Shown: positions 1 to 8,876 of the stretch, piece after piece
How the letters are laid out: each line of letters opens with the position of its first letter
How positions within the stretch are numbered: the first letter of the stretch is position 1
NCBI RefSeq assembly: GCF_013141695.1
Contig: NZ_WHNY01000082.1
Coordinates: forward strand, 124,001 to 188,000
Source of the DNA: Paenibacillus plantarum
GTDB taxonomy: Bacteria; Bacillota; Bacilli; Paenibacillales; NBRC-103111
Reading direction: 5' to 3'
Length of the DNA: 64,000 nt
The notes under the pieces: generated by a model
Told to the model about the DNA's origin: nothing
What the model saw: only the letters and a program-made list of their open reading frames with translations
Database searches by the model: none
Made by a program: the position numbers and the translations under genes

Positions 1-12
1 CATTGTGTTGAT

Positions 13-1818
13 TTACACTGCTATGACTTTTTTTGCACTGGAGGTTGGCATGTGAATCGTAACTTTCGTGCCGCTCCCCTGCTCGCTTTGTACAGAAAGT
101 CCATACTGCTGCCCGAAAACCATCTGAATTCGGTTATGCACATTGAGCAGTCCGATGCTGCCTTCGGATATGGGTTGCGTATCCACCAGCTTCTCCTGTC
201 GGCTATTCAGGAGTCGTGTGTTTAATTGCAGTAGGGATTCGGCTTCGATACCGCAGCCATTATCTTGAACGATGACATAAAAATCCCTATCATTCTTCCA
301 AGCGTCAATAATGATTGTGTGCTTATCCTCGATCCCATAGGGGAACGCATGCTTAAATACATTTTCGACCAAGGGTTGCAGCGTCAAGCGAACCATGCTG
401 TCCAGTAAATAATCCGTAGAGATCCGAACATCAATCTCGAATTCGCGCTGATTGCGATATTTCATAATCGACATGAAGTACAGAATGTGTTTGAGCTCAT
501 TCGCTACCGTAATTTCCTCCAAGTCAGTACGGATAGAATATCGCAGCATATACGACAGAGAACGAACAATGTCTTTGATTTCGCTGGATTTTTGGATGAC
601 AGCATAGCAAATAATAATTTCCAACGTGTTGTACAAAAAATGCGGGTTAATCTGTAATTGCAGGGATTGAAACTCAGCCTGCTGCCGTTTCATCATATTG
701 TCTTGATTGCGCAGTTCGGTCTCGTAAACCCGCTCAACCAACTCTTCCAGCCGAGAGACCATCGTATTATAGCTGATGATTAGCTGGTCCATTTCATCTA
801 AGCTCCCAGTGAGAGGTACTCGTGTCCATAGACCTTTTGCCGTCTGGCGCATGCCATTCTCCAGTAGTCGAACAGGACGAACAATCGATTGACCGAATCG
901 ATAAGCTAGGAATGTGGCCAAAAACAAAGTAATGATACCTACAATTAATATCGTTTGCCGCAGGTCGGAAATGGGCTGTCGCTGTTCAGAAATGGACATG
1001 CTTGCCACTAACGTCCAACCGGAGTAGTCGGATTTTCTGCTGAAGAAAACTCGCCCCGGTTCCCCGGGCAATTCAAATACTTGATCTGTTTTGGCTTCAA
1101 CCGTATTGAAATGCATACCATCGAGCTGTTTCCCGATTCGGTTCGAATCCGGATGATACAGTATTTTCCCACGATCGTTAACGATAAAAAAATACCCCGA
1201 GTTCCCGAGTTTAATACCCTTCCAGAGCGTGTTTAACTCCCCAATTTTGAGCTCAAAACCCATGATTCCTTTAAATAAGGTAGATGAGGTTCGATCTGCC
1301 AATTTGCGAATGAGTGTGAGATGACCGTCTAGAAATCCGGAATCTTTGATCGTCAGCTTCCCGTTAATCGTATCGTCATCCTTCATCTGTTCCACATATT
1401 CATCAAAACCCTTGTAATTAAAAGGAACAATGTGAGCATTGAAATCCGTTGCTTGGAACCCGTTATAACCGACGATGTATGTCATCGAGATTTCTGGATT
1501 GTTAATGAGGACGGGTTGAAATACTCCCTTCATCGCTATTTCGGAAGAATAAAACCCTGAAGTAGCATGGTAGGGAAGATCTAGTGCTTCTTTCACTACA
1601 GGTGAGATTAAAATTGAAAGTGTAGCCCTCTCATAGCTTTTCAGAAATAGATCGGTTTCATGTAGGACATTATCAACGATTTGAGTCAACAGCCCTTCAT
1701 ACTGGTTCTCCAGTTCGTTGGACGATCGCCAATAGCCGGTAACCCCCACCGTCACCAAAGCTAACGTGATAATAATGACGAAGTAGATGTAAACCTTGCG
1801 AACAAGTCTGCTATTCAT
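13..1818 (-). CDS. YesM-type membrane sensor histidine kinase
   Basis: Two-component sensor kinase of 601 aa that should autophosphorylate on histidine and signal to the regulator encoded just upstream. Membrane helices at about residues 8-28 and 285-305 bracket a roughly 255-residue outside domain that looks like a dCache sensor. A HAMP linker (about 306-365) leads to the His_kinase core: PHFLYN phospho-acceptor motif near 395, N box LVENVFKHAF near 490, and nucleotide-binding boxes QDNGCGI and GSIGLL near the C-terminus. This YesM/LytS-like layout is abundant in Paenibacillus, where it usually controls sugar uptake. The ATG overlaps the regulator stop codon (TAATG), implying coupled translation. 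No transporter is visible, so the target probably lies beyond the left edge. The family is certain; the ligand is unknown. Confidence 0.93.
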   Translation of the reverse strand: MNSRLVRKVYIYFVIIITLALVTVGVTGYWRSSNELENQYEGLLTQIVDNVLHETDLFLKSYERATLSILISPVVKEALDLPYHATSGFYSSEIAMKGVFQPVLINNPEISMTYIVGYNGFQATDFNAHIVPFNYKGFDEYVEQMKDDDTINGKLTIKDSGFLDGHLTLIRKLADRTSSTLFKGIMGFELKIGELNTLWKGIKLGNSGYFFIVNDRGKILYHPDSNRIGKQLDGMHFNTVEAKTDQVFELPGEPGRVFFSRKSDYSGWTLVASMSISEQRQPISDLRQTILIVGIITLFLATFLAYRFGQSIVRPVRLLENGMRQTAKGLWTRVPLTGSLDEMDQLIISYNTMVSRLEELVERVYETELRNQDNMMKRQQAEFQSLQLQINPHFLYNTLEIIICYAVIQKSSEIKDIVRSLSYMLRYSIRTDLEEITVANELKHILYFMSIMKYRNQREFEIDVRISTDYLLDSMVRLTLQPLVENVFKHAFPYGIEDKHTIIIDAWKNDRDFYVIVQDNGCGIEAESLLQLNTRLLNSRQEKLVDTQPISEGSIGLLNVHNRIQMVFGQQYGLSVQSEQGSGTKVTIHMPTSSAKKVIAV

Positions 1819-2840
1819 TACTTGATCCCGAGCAGTCCGCGATATTCGGTGGGGGAATATCCAGTTGCCTTTTTGAATACGCGTGTAAAATGTGGGTAGC
1901 TCTCATATCCGACCTCGGCTACAATGTCGATAATTTTGTAATGGGGTACGGCTAGAAGTTGTTTGGCTCGATCAATTCGTTTGCGCATCCGGTGTTGCAC
2001 GAAAGTTTCATTCGTATGTTTCTTAAAATAATGGCTGAAATAGGTCGGCGTTAGTCCTAACTTCCCTGCAACTTTCTCCAGTGAAAGCTCATCCTCGAAT
2101 AGATGCTCATCAATATATTGAATCGCTGCCTCTAGTACATCAATTCTCTCATGATTGCGATATTCGCTCAGCCGCTGAATCCAGCTTCTTATTTCCGCCT
2201 GAAACCTTTCGTACGTAATCGTGATGACTGTATGCTCCTCTACAAACGGTTTCACTTCAACCCTGTATGCCCCTCTGGCATTCAGTTTCTTGTGAAGTAA
2301 CTTCACAGCGTCGGATACCCGTAAGTGTTGTTGGAGCTCCGTATCAACATCGAACAACCCCCGTTTGCCCTCATCAAGCAATTCATCGACCCTTATTTTG
2401 TCCATCATCCAAATCGCTTCTTCTAATTGATCGATCCATTGTTCAAAATGAGTAAAGGAAATAAGTGCAGCTTCCCGCATGGAAAGCATTTTATCCAATA
2501 TTGGAAAAAGCTCGATTTCAGTAATTGGCTTCAACAAATATTCTTGTACACCGTAGGACATGCATTTTTGCGCATAGGCAAAATCTCCATATCCAGAAAG
2601 CACGACTACTTTGGTTGATAACTTTAGTTGCTGTATATGTCGGCATAGCTCTAGCCCGTCCATCCGAGGCATTCGTATATCTGTTAACACTACATCAGGA
2701 GGGTTAGCCATAATTTTCGACAAGGCGGACTCGCCATCCGTAAATATGTCGATTTCATTAAATCGTTTATATTCCTCAATCAACGTTTTGAGGCCAACTC
2801 CGATAATTGGTTCATCGTCAACAATGCAGATTCTAGCCAT
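1818..2840 (-). CDS. YesN-type response regulator (REC + AraC HTH)
   Basis: DNA-binding response regulator of 340 aa, first gene of the pair with the YesM-like kinase. The N-terminal receiver domain has the acidic pocket VDDEP and the phospho-acceptor Asp54 in LTDIRMP, with the conserved Lys in LLKP. The C-terminal ~100 residues form an AraC-type double helix-turn-helix (LGLTPTYFSHYFKKHTNETF; IDIVAEVGYESYPHFTRVFK). I chose the ATG at 2840 because GAGGGGG sits 6 bases upstream and the product then begins directly at the receiver fold; the in-frame extension to 2900 adds non-homologous residues without a ribosome site. The stop overlaps the kinase start. Likely target: a carbohydrate-uptake operon outside the window. 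Confidence 0.93.
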   Translation of the reverse strand: MARICIVDDEPIIGVGLKTLIEEYKRFNEIDIFTDGESALSKIMANPPDVVLTDIRMPRMDGLELCRHIQQLKLSTKVVVLSGYGDFAYAQKCMSYGVQEYLLKPITEIELFPILDKMLSMREAALISFTHFEQWIDQLEEAIWMMDKIRVDELLDEGKRGLFDVDTELQQHLRVSDAVKLLHKKLNARGAYRVEVKPFVEEHTVITITYERFQAEIRSWIQRLSEYRNHERIDVLEAAIQYIDEHLFEDELSLEKVAGKLGLTPTYFSHYFKKHTNETFVQHRMRKRIDRAKQLLAVPHYKIIDIVAEVGYESYPHFTRVFKKATGYSPTEYRGLLGIK

Positions 2841-3046
2841 TCGATTGCCCCCTCGTGTTTCATAAATGAAAACCCTCGATCGCCTCTGACAAGAGGGCAC
2901 TAGTTAATTATGTTCCGATATCCTATTGTCTGAATACCCATCAAAATATGAACAGCATCATCAAAATCGAAACTTTGAACCTTTACTTATCCGATTGGGT
3001 AAGCAAAATACAGACTGACGTCACCATTTGATGGTTCTGCAAATAG

Positions 3047-3077
3047 AAAAAAAGACTGCCTCAATCCAGGCAGCCTT
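3047..3077 (-). terminator. Rho-independent terminator of the NHL gene
   Basis: Read on the minus strand, CTGCCT pairs with AGGCAG around a short loop, extended by an outer AAG/CTT pairing, and is followed by seven T. It lies about 25 bases beyond the NHL-protein stop codon. Confidence 0.85.
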
Positions 3078-3099
3078 ACTTAAATTCTGTTATATGTCG

Positions 3100-4020
3100 T
3101 TATACACGACGCAACTTCGTTATACGACCATCGATAATCCACTCGGCCACATAGACATCTCCCAGTGAATCTACACAGACGCCATGAGGTGAACTAAAGC
3201 GGTTATCCCGATAATATTCCTTGGGTAAATTAGGCCAACCTTGCTGTTTGTAGGCTAATTGATCTTCTCCAAGATGAGCGACAAGTGAATCATCCTCCGA
3301 GTTGAAGACAGTCACCCTACTATGTAAGTCGGGGAAGAACATGAGACCCTCATGAAAATAGAAGGAGCAAGGCATATCCATATCGTTGTCGATAAAACGC
3401 TTGAAATCTCCACTCAGTGTGAATACTTGAATGCGATGATTCCCTCGATCCGCAACATAGAGCTCAGGTTCGCTGCCCGTGAGTTTAACGGAAATGCCAT
3501 GCGGGCATTTCATTAAACCAGGTTCACTTCCTGTTCCACCCCAAGAGTGGATATGGTCTCCTTGGGCATTATACTGATGAATCCAATGCTGACCGTAGCC
3601 GTCCGTCACATAAATGTCGCCATTTGGTGCAACAGCCAGATCAGTTGGCTTGTATTTTTTTTCATCAGAGTAAACGTCACCTAGATCAGGCGGAGTCAAA
3701 CGAAGTACGACTTCACCGTTAAGTGTTGTTTTTACTACTGTCCCAAGTCCACAATCCGTCATGTACAAATATTCAGCGTCATGCTCTTTATGGAGGTATA
3801 AACCGTGTGCATTGTCCTCTATACCTTCAACAGTCCACGATTTGACCCATTCGCCTGAACGACTGAATACCGACATATTCGGCACGCCTGTATGAAGTAC
3901 GTAAATATTGTCTTCCGAATCGGCAACAATGCCATGCGTATAACCAAAAGTCTGACCTTCTGGAAGACGTCCCCACCCATTTACCACTTCTGTTCGAAAC
4001 ATGCGATTTCCTGTTTGCAT
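3100..4020 (-). CDS. NHL-repeat six-bladed beta-propeller protein
   Basis: A 306-aa protein made of NHL-type beta-propeller blades, with repeats such as HGIVADSEDNIYVLHTG, PTDLAVAPNGDIYVTDGYG, HGISVKLTGSEPELYVADRG and HGVCVDSLGDVYVAEW, each with the hG(h)xVxxxGxhYVxD pattern. It resembles bacterial proteins annotated as NHL-repeat or peptidyl-alpha-hydroxyglycine amidating lyase-like; no catalytic function can be assigned. There is no signal peptide or membrane helix, so it is probably cytosolic. The start is firm: AGGAGG lies 6 bases before the ATG. It is a single-gene unit with its own terminator, divergent from the flavin oxidoreductase gene. The lyase name is a family-level annotation only. 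Confidence 0.85.
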   Translation of the reverse strand: MQTGNRMFRTEVVNGWGRLPEGQTFGYTHGIVADSEDNIYVLHTGVPNMSVFSRSGEWVKSWTVEGIEDNAHGLYLHKEHDAEYLYMTDCGLGTVVKTTLNGEVVLRLTPPDLGDVYSDEKKYKPTDLAVAPNGDIYVTDGYGQHWIHQYNAQGDHIHSWGGTGSEPGLMKCPHGISVKLTGSEPELYVADRGNHRIQVFTLSGDFKRFIDNDMDMPCSFYFHEGLMFFPDLHSRVTVFNSEDDSLVAHLGEDQLAYKQQGWPNLPKEYYRDNRFSSPHGVCVDSLGDVYVAEWIIDGRITKLRRV

Positions 4021-4152
4021 ACTTAACCTCCTGAGCGATACGTGAATTTGATAGACAACAAGTATAATCAGACATCACTTTGTGTCTTTTGTAAAGCTTT
4101 TTCGAGTTTACGGTAAGAAAGCGATGAGAGAAGATTGAATTTGAAGCGCTTT

Positions 4153-4199
4153 GTAACTTGCTTACTTTTCTTGAGTTACATTATATATTATAGTATAAT
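4153..4199 (+). promoter_or_regulatory. Promoter with overlapping inverted repeat upstream of the flavin oxidoreductase
   Basis: A -35 box TTGAGT (4171-4176) and a perfect -10 TATAAT (4194-4199) are separated by exactly 17 bases. An inverted repeat GTAACT (4153-4158) ... AGTTAC (4174-4179) overlaps the -35, and GTAACTTGCTTAC inside it is itself a short dyad. This arrangement suggests a repressor (HxlR- or MarR-like half sites), which is inference. AAAGGAG precedes the downstream ATG. Confidence 0.72.
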
Positions 4200-4227
4200 A
4201 GAGTTAACCTGAAAGGAGCGATTTAAT

Positions 4228-5283
4228 ATGTCCAACCAAACAACTTCAACTTTTGAAATAGGAATAAGCACATTTCTCGAGGCTGCTCCAAGAGCTAATG
4301 GCATCACACATGCGGAAAGGCTCCGTCAAGCGGTAGAGGAAATAAATTTGGCCGATCAAGTTGGCCTAGACGTTTATGCCATTGGTGAACATCATCGAGC
4401 AGATTATGCGAGCTCAGCACCGGCCGTTATTCTGGCGGCAGCTGCTTCAACAACCAAACGAATTCGTCTTTCGAGCGCCGTAACCGTGTTATCTTCGGAT
4501 GATCCAGTTCGTGTTTATCAGGCGTTCTCCACCTTGGACGGATTATCCAACGGACGTGCAGAAATTATGGCGGGCCGCGGATCTTTTATCGAATCTTTCC
4601 CGCTTTTTGGATACGACTTGAACCACTATGACAGCTTATTTGAGGAAAAACTGGAGCTTTTGCTCGCAATCCGCGAATCAGAGAAAGTAAACTGGAAAGG
4701 CGGTCATCGCGCTGGTATCAATAACTTAGGCGTTTACCCGCGAGCTGTACAAGAGCCGTTACCCGTATGGATCGGAACTGGAGGTAATCCAGATTCCGCG
4801 ATTCGCGCTGGCATATTAGGACTGCCTGTCGTCTTTGCGATTATTGGCGGCATGCCGGAGAGGTTCGCTTCGCTAGTCAACCTGTACAAGGAATCGGCTG
4901 CTAAAGCAGGTCACGATGTAAGCAATCTGCAAATCGCGACGCATTCGCATGGCTTCATTTCTGATACAAGTGAGAAAGCGGCCGACTTGTTCTACCCAGC
5001 AACGGAAGCCATGATGAACACGATTGGCCGTGAGCGCGGCTGGTCGCCCTACACGCGTGACACGTTCGATGCCGCACGAAGCCTTCGCGGTGCACTGTAC
5101 GTCGGCGATCCCGAGTATGTAGCGGAGAAAATCATATTGCTCCGCAAGAACCTCGGTATAACGCGCTTCCTCTTGCATGCGGACGTCAGCACCCTGCCGC
5201 ATCATGAATTGCTGCGCACGATTGAGCTGCTGGGCACGAAAGTCGCGCCTATCGTTCGTAAGGAACTAGAGCGCGAGGTATAA
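4228..5283 (+). CDS. LLM-class flavin-dependent oxidoreductase
   Basis: A 351-aa luciferase-like monooxygenase, a TIM-barrel enzyme that uses reduced flavin (FMN) to oxygenate or reduce small organic substrates. Supporting motifs are the N-terminal strand FEIGISTFLE, the family motif IGEHH near residue 52, LSSAVTVLSSDDPVRVYQ, the GRAEIMAGRGS loop and the late segment PLPVWIGTGGNPDSA. Its length fits the FMN-dependent LLM subfamily of Firmicutes. AAAGGAG 8-9 bases before the ATG sets the start. It is monocistronic, with a strong promoter (-10 TATAAT) and its own terminator. The substrate cannot be read from sequence. The palindrome over its -35 suggests induction by a small molecule. Confidence 0.92.
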   Translation: MSNQTTSTFEIGISTFLEAAPRANGITHAERLRQAVEEINLADQVGLDVYAIGEHHRADYASSAPAVILAAAASTTKRIRLSSAVTVLSSDDPVRVYQAFSTLDGLSNGRAEIMAGRGSFIESFPLFGYDLNHYDSLFEEKLELLLAIRESEKVNWKGGHRAGINNLGVYPRAVQEPLPVWIGTGGNPDSAIRAGILGLPVVFAIIGGMPERFASLVNLYKESAAKAGHDVSNLQIATHSHGFISDTSEKAADLFYPATEAMMNTIGRERGWSPYTRDTFDAARSLRGALYVGDPEYVAEKIILLRKNLGITRFLLHADVSTLPHHELLRTIELLGTKVAPIVRKELEREV

Positions 5284-5294
5284 GTATAACAAAT

Positions 5295-5337
5295 AGGATT
5301 CCCAAAGCCATGTATGTGGCGGGGAATCCTTTTTTTT
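5295..5337 (+). terminator. Terminator of the flavin oxidoreductase gene
   Basis: AGGATTCCC (5295-5303) pairs perfectly with GGGAATCCT (5322-5330), followed by T7, just after the stop codon at 5283. Confidence 0.9.
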
Positions 5338-5357
5338 GCTTGATGCCGATTTCTAGT

Positions 5358-5642
5358 GAGCTATTCGATTATTTAGACTAGCTCGCCCCCGCAGGCGCCA
5401 GTTTCTTGCGAGATAGTCGATTTTTTCGACTATCTCCCACCGCAGGCGCCGTTTTCCACCGAGTTAGTCGATTTTTTCGACTATCTCCCCCCCGCCGGTG
5501 CCGTTTTCCACCGAGTTAGTCGATTTTTTCGACTATCTCACCCCCGCAGGCGCTGTTTTCTCTTGAGATAGTCGATTTTTTCGACTATCTCCCCCAGCAG
5601 GCGCAGTTTTCTCTCGAGATAGTCGATTTTTTCGACTATCTC
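5358..5642. repeat. Six tandem ~52-bp units, each with a 27-bp palindrome
   Basis: Palindromes lie at 5358-5384, 5410-5436, 5461-5487, 5513-5539, 5565-5591 and 5616-5642, so the period is 51-52. The canonical unit is an 11-bp stem GAGATAGTCGA / TCGACTATCTC around TTTTT on the plus strand, joined by a 24-25-base conserved linker with a CAGGCGC and GTTTTC core. Unit 1 is the most diverged, yet stem pair 4/24 changed from A-T to C-G on both sides; units 3 and 4 carry a T-T mismatch at that pair. The array fills the gap between two convergent genes and otherwise nothing is coded there. It is not CRISPR, because the spacers are conserved. Confidence 0.95.
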
Positions 5643-5651
5643 ACTTCCCTT

Positions 5652-8600
5652 CTACTTGACTCCTACAACTGGCAACTCAATGACTAACAAACACCCGCCT
5701 GTACCCTGCTCCTCATCCCCGGATATCCGTAGACTGCCCCCCAATTGCGTGATTCGCTCCATCATCGACTGCAGACCGAAGCCCAAGGCAGTCGCCTCAT
5801 AGCGCTCTCCGTCGTTCCATAGCGAGAAGATCAGCTTGTCATCACTAGTATTCAGCTTAAACTGGAAACTAGTACAGCGGCCGTGGCGAATTCCGTTGGT
5901 GAGTCCTTCTTTGAGCGCGTGGTAGATCGCTTTCTTGTGCATGGAGCTTAGCGGCGGAAGCGGTGAAATGGCATGATCGACTTTCATCCCAGCCACGTCC
6001 TCCGTTTGTGCTAGCAACTGCTTAAGCGCAGGTTCCAGCTGGAAATCCGCTCCTTGCTGCTTCAAAGTACGGACAGACTCACGAATATCGTCCAGCCCTT
6101 TACGGACCAGCTGCTGTGAAAGCGCCAGCTTATCGTTGCCGCGGGGATCGCCGCGTTCGAGCAGCATTTTGGCAGCCTCCATCTGTACGATGGAGGTGGT
6201 TAGCGTGTGTCCGACATGATCATGAATTTCTTGGGCGAGCAGGTTCCGCTCTTCCATTAGCGTCAATTCATTTAGCGTCTCAGCCGTTTCGCGGACGGAC
6301 TCACGAAGGCGATTCGTCGTAAACTCCAGTTCGGAGGTACGCTCCTGAACCATCCGTTCTAACTCTAACGTGAAGCGTGACAGCTTCAGTTGAATCCCAA
6401 CACGAGCCAGCAACTCATGACGCGTAAACGGTTTGACGATGTAATCATTTGCCCCGGCATCAAAACCTTCCAGTAGATCGACCAGTCGTCCTTTGGCCGT
6501 TAGCAGGATGATCGGCAAGGTGCTTTCGTCATATCGTTCGCGAAGACTACGACAAATGTCATAACCGTTCATATCAGGCAGCAGCACATCCAGCAGCAGG
6601 AGATCAGGCACCTGCTGTTCGATAAGCGCCAACGCCTCTTCCCCATTGGCCGCCTTCAGCAATCGTAGAGTAGATCCGCTCAAATAATTGTCCAACACCT
6701 GAAGATTAACAGGCTCGTCATCCACAAGCAGCACCGTAGCGGAAGGCAACGGGTTTCGCAGCAGTGGCACTGGGAAATTCCCTGCCTCATTCGGAGACCA
6801 CTCCACAGCAGCGGCTGCTGCCACCTCCCATGCGGGCGACGAATCGAGTACGGGCAGCAGGAAGCGACTTTCTGAAACAGCAATTTCCGATTCTTGCCGC
6901 CAAATTGGAATTGTAAAGCTGGCTGTCGTTCCGCTCCCTTCCACCGCATCCAAGTGAAACTGCCCGCCATGCATGGTGATTAATTTATGCGAGATGGTCA
7001 GTCCAAGTCCCGTCCCTCCCCTTCTTGCGCCAGATTCTGCCTGTTCAAAAGGAGCAAGAACGGTAGTCAGTTTGGCTTTGGGAATACCAATGCCTGTATC
7101 TATGATCGAAACTTCTACAAACTCACCTACTTGTTTCGCGGTTACAGACACCTCGCCGGTATCTGTAAATTTCACTGCGTTTCCGATCAAGTTGTACAAT
7201 ATTTGCTGCAACCGATTCGCGTCAGCACTTACGAGAGGAAGATCCGCTGGAAATTCTCTCACGAGCTGAATTCCTTTCGTTGCTGCTTGCGGCTCGAAAG
7301 CAGCAAGAACGAGCGAAACCGTGTCCGGCAATGGCAGGGAAACCAAGTCTAATGCGATATCCTGATGGTTAAGTTTGGACAAGTCGAGTAAATCATGAAT
7401 AAGTCTCGACAGTCGTTTGCCGCTGGACACGACGAGCTCCAGGTTTGTTTGAACCTTGGGTTGCAGATCACCCGCAACACCATCGAGCAGGGATTCCGTC
7501 AGTCCGATAATGCCCTGCAACGGTGTTCGGAGCTCATGGGACGTATTAGCCAGAAAGTCGTCCTTCAACCGATCGAGTTCTTGAAGCCGGCTATTTTGAA
7601 CTTGAAGGCGTTCAGAAATAACTTGATTTTGCACAAAAACGCTTCGTAATCTTGTAATAAAAACCATGCCTAAGGATAGGACAAAAATGAATACGCCGAA
7701 AATCCCGATATTTTCAATCCAATAAATATAATAATAAGGAGCATGCTCATAAGCAAATTTACCGAATAGCGGGAAGATGTACGTAGCGTAATTCAAACAC
7801 AATCCTAGCGTTATCGCACCTATCCCCATGATTAGCCACGCGGCTTCCCCATCCCGCTGTTTATAGAAAATACGCATCATAGGAATGGCAAGAAATGGGA
7901 TAATGATGGCCAGAACGATAAGGTACATAAGGCTGAATCTGGAAACCCACGGTTCATGTACATAAGCAATAAGGATACAAACCATAGCAAAAAGCGTTAG
8001 CAGATAACGGCTTATACGGAAACGTCTATGAAGGCTAGCTTCTGTCAATCTTTCGAAAATACCGACAACAGCGACCATTCCGACTGGGATACAGACACTG
8101 TAATAGTAGGTGATGTGTGACCAGTCCCCGTAGATCTGCAGTGTATAGGTAAGCGCTAGGCAAGCAAACCCACAAGTGAAATTAAGCAGTGAGAAATAGG
8201 CGTACAACACATCGCGGTGCATGACGAAAACACCCAAGGAGACCACGCTTAGAAATAAAAAACACGCAATAAGTGCCCATTTTATTGTATCAATTCGTAT
8301 AAGTTCTATTAGGTTATCCTGGGCCTCCACAATTCTCATAGGTAGATACATGCCCATTGCCATAGTTCCGTAGGAATTTCCTTGGGGGATAATCCGAATT
8401 TGCAGCCATTTGCCAGTTGCATCATCAGGCAGCGGAACCTGCTTCCAGATGAAGATGGATTTCGTCTTGGTCTCCTGGAGATCTGCATTGATGGAGGCAA
8501 TTTTGTGTTGATCCACGAAGGCTTCAAAAGACTTCGTATCTTGAATATTCAACTGAGCATCGCGCAGCGACGCAACGGCACTTGGAAGTCGCACACGAAC

Positions 8601-8876
8601 CCAGAATTCAGCCATATTCGTTTGTCCTTCTGGGGTCGATGCTAGCTGTAAATAAGATTTCCAGTCGGATTCTGCATCCTGTAGTTGATTATCCACAATC
8701 GGCAGCTCCCCCAAATGAGCCTGCCATTGGCTCATACCTGGCAATACTTTCGGAGGGAGTACCTGCAGGCGTGAGAATCCGTCATTCACAAAGTAAGTGG
8801 CGCCAACCGAGCAAAGTATACTTAACAACAAGAATAGGAGGACACCTGTGAAACGGTTCGGAGAACGCCTATTCAA
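5652..8876 (-). CDS. Hybrid sensor kinase: 7TMR-DISM, HisKA kinase, receiver, second HisKA_3 kinase
   Basis: A 1074-aa membrane kinase. A first helix (about 10-28) and an extracytoplasmic 7TMR-DISM-like domain are followed by a cluster of about seven helices (about 195-415). Next come kinase core 1 (HisKA His in NTSHELRTPLQG near 445; N box NLIGNAVKF near 562; GGTGLGLTISHKL), a receiver domain (VLLVDDEPVN near 712; Asp in LLLLDVLLPDMNG near 758; K in IVKPF), and a coiled segment. A second NarX-like core ends it (HisKA_3 His in AQEIHDHVGHTLT near 885; EGLTNGIRHG near 988). The start is TTG, sharing TTGA with the stop of the regulator gene: translational coupling. The second core probably phosphorylates the adjacent NarL-type regulator, with core 1 and the receiver acting as an internal relay. 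That routing is inference. Confidence 0.92.
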   Translation of the reverse strand: MNRRSPNRFTGVLLFLLLSILCSVGATYFVNDGFSRLQVLPPKVLPGMSQWQAHLGELPIVDNQLQDAESDWKSYLQLASTPEGQTNMAEFWVRVRLPSAVASLRDAQLNIQDTKSFEAFVDQHKIASINADLQETKTKSIFIWKQVPLPDDATGKWLQIRIIPQGNSYGTMAMGMYLPMRIVEAQDNLIELIRIDTIKWALIACFLFLSVVSLGVFVMHRDVLYAYFSLLNFTCGFACLALTYTLQIYGDWSHITYYYSVCIPVGMVAVVGIFERLTEASLHRRFRISRYLLTLFAMVCILIAYVHEPWVSRFSLMYLIVLAIIIPFLAIPMMRIFYKQRDGEAAWLIMGIGAITLGLCLNYATYIFPLFGKFAYEHAPYYYIYWIENIGIFGVFIFVLSLGMVFITRLRSVFVQNQVISERLQVQNSRLQELDRLKDDFLANTSHELRTPLQGIIGLTESLLDGVAGDLQPKVQTNLELVVSSGKRLSRLIHDLLDLSKLNHQDIALDLVSLPLPDTVSLVLAAFEPQAATKGIQLVREFPADLPLVSADANRLQQILYNLIGNAVKFTDTGEVSVTAKQVGEFVEVSIIDTGIGIPKAKLTTVLAPFEQAESGARRGGTGLGLTISHKLITMHGGQFHLDAVEGSGTTASFTIPIWRQESEIAVSESRFLLPVLDSSPAWEVAAAAAVEWSPNEAGNFPVPLLRNPLPSATVLLVDDEPVNLQVLDNYLSGSTLRLLKAANGEEALALIEQQVPDLLLLDVLLPDMNGYDICRSLRERYDESTLPIILLTAKGRLVDLLEGFDAGANDYIVKPFTRHELLARVGIQLKLSRFTLELERMVQERTSELEFTTNRLRESVRETAETLNELTLMEERNLLAQEIHDHVGHTLTTSIVQMEAAKMLLERGDPRGNDKLALSQQLVRKGLDDIRESVRTLKQQGADFQLEPALKQLLAQTEDVAGMKVDHAISPLPPLSSMHKKAIYHALKEGLTNGIRHGRCTSFQFKLNTSDDKLIFSLWNDGERYEATALGFGLQSMMERITQLGGSLRISGDEEQGTGGCLLVIELPVVGVK

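Noticed and set aside
5358..5642. Regularly spaced palindromes resembling a CRISPR array
   Set aside because: The 24-25 base spacers are nearly identical, the repeats are full hairpins, and no cas genes lie nearby. A tandem palindromic repeat explains it.
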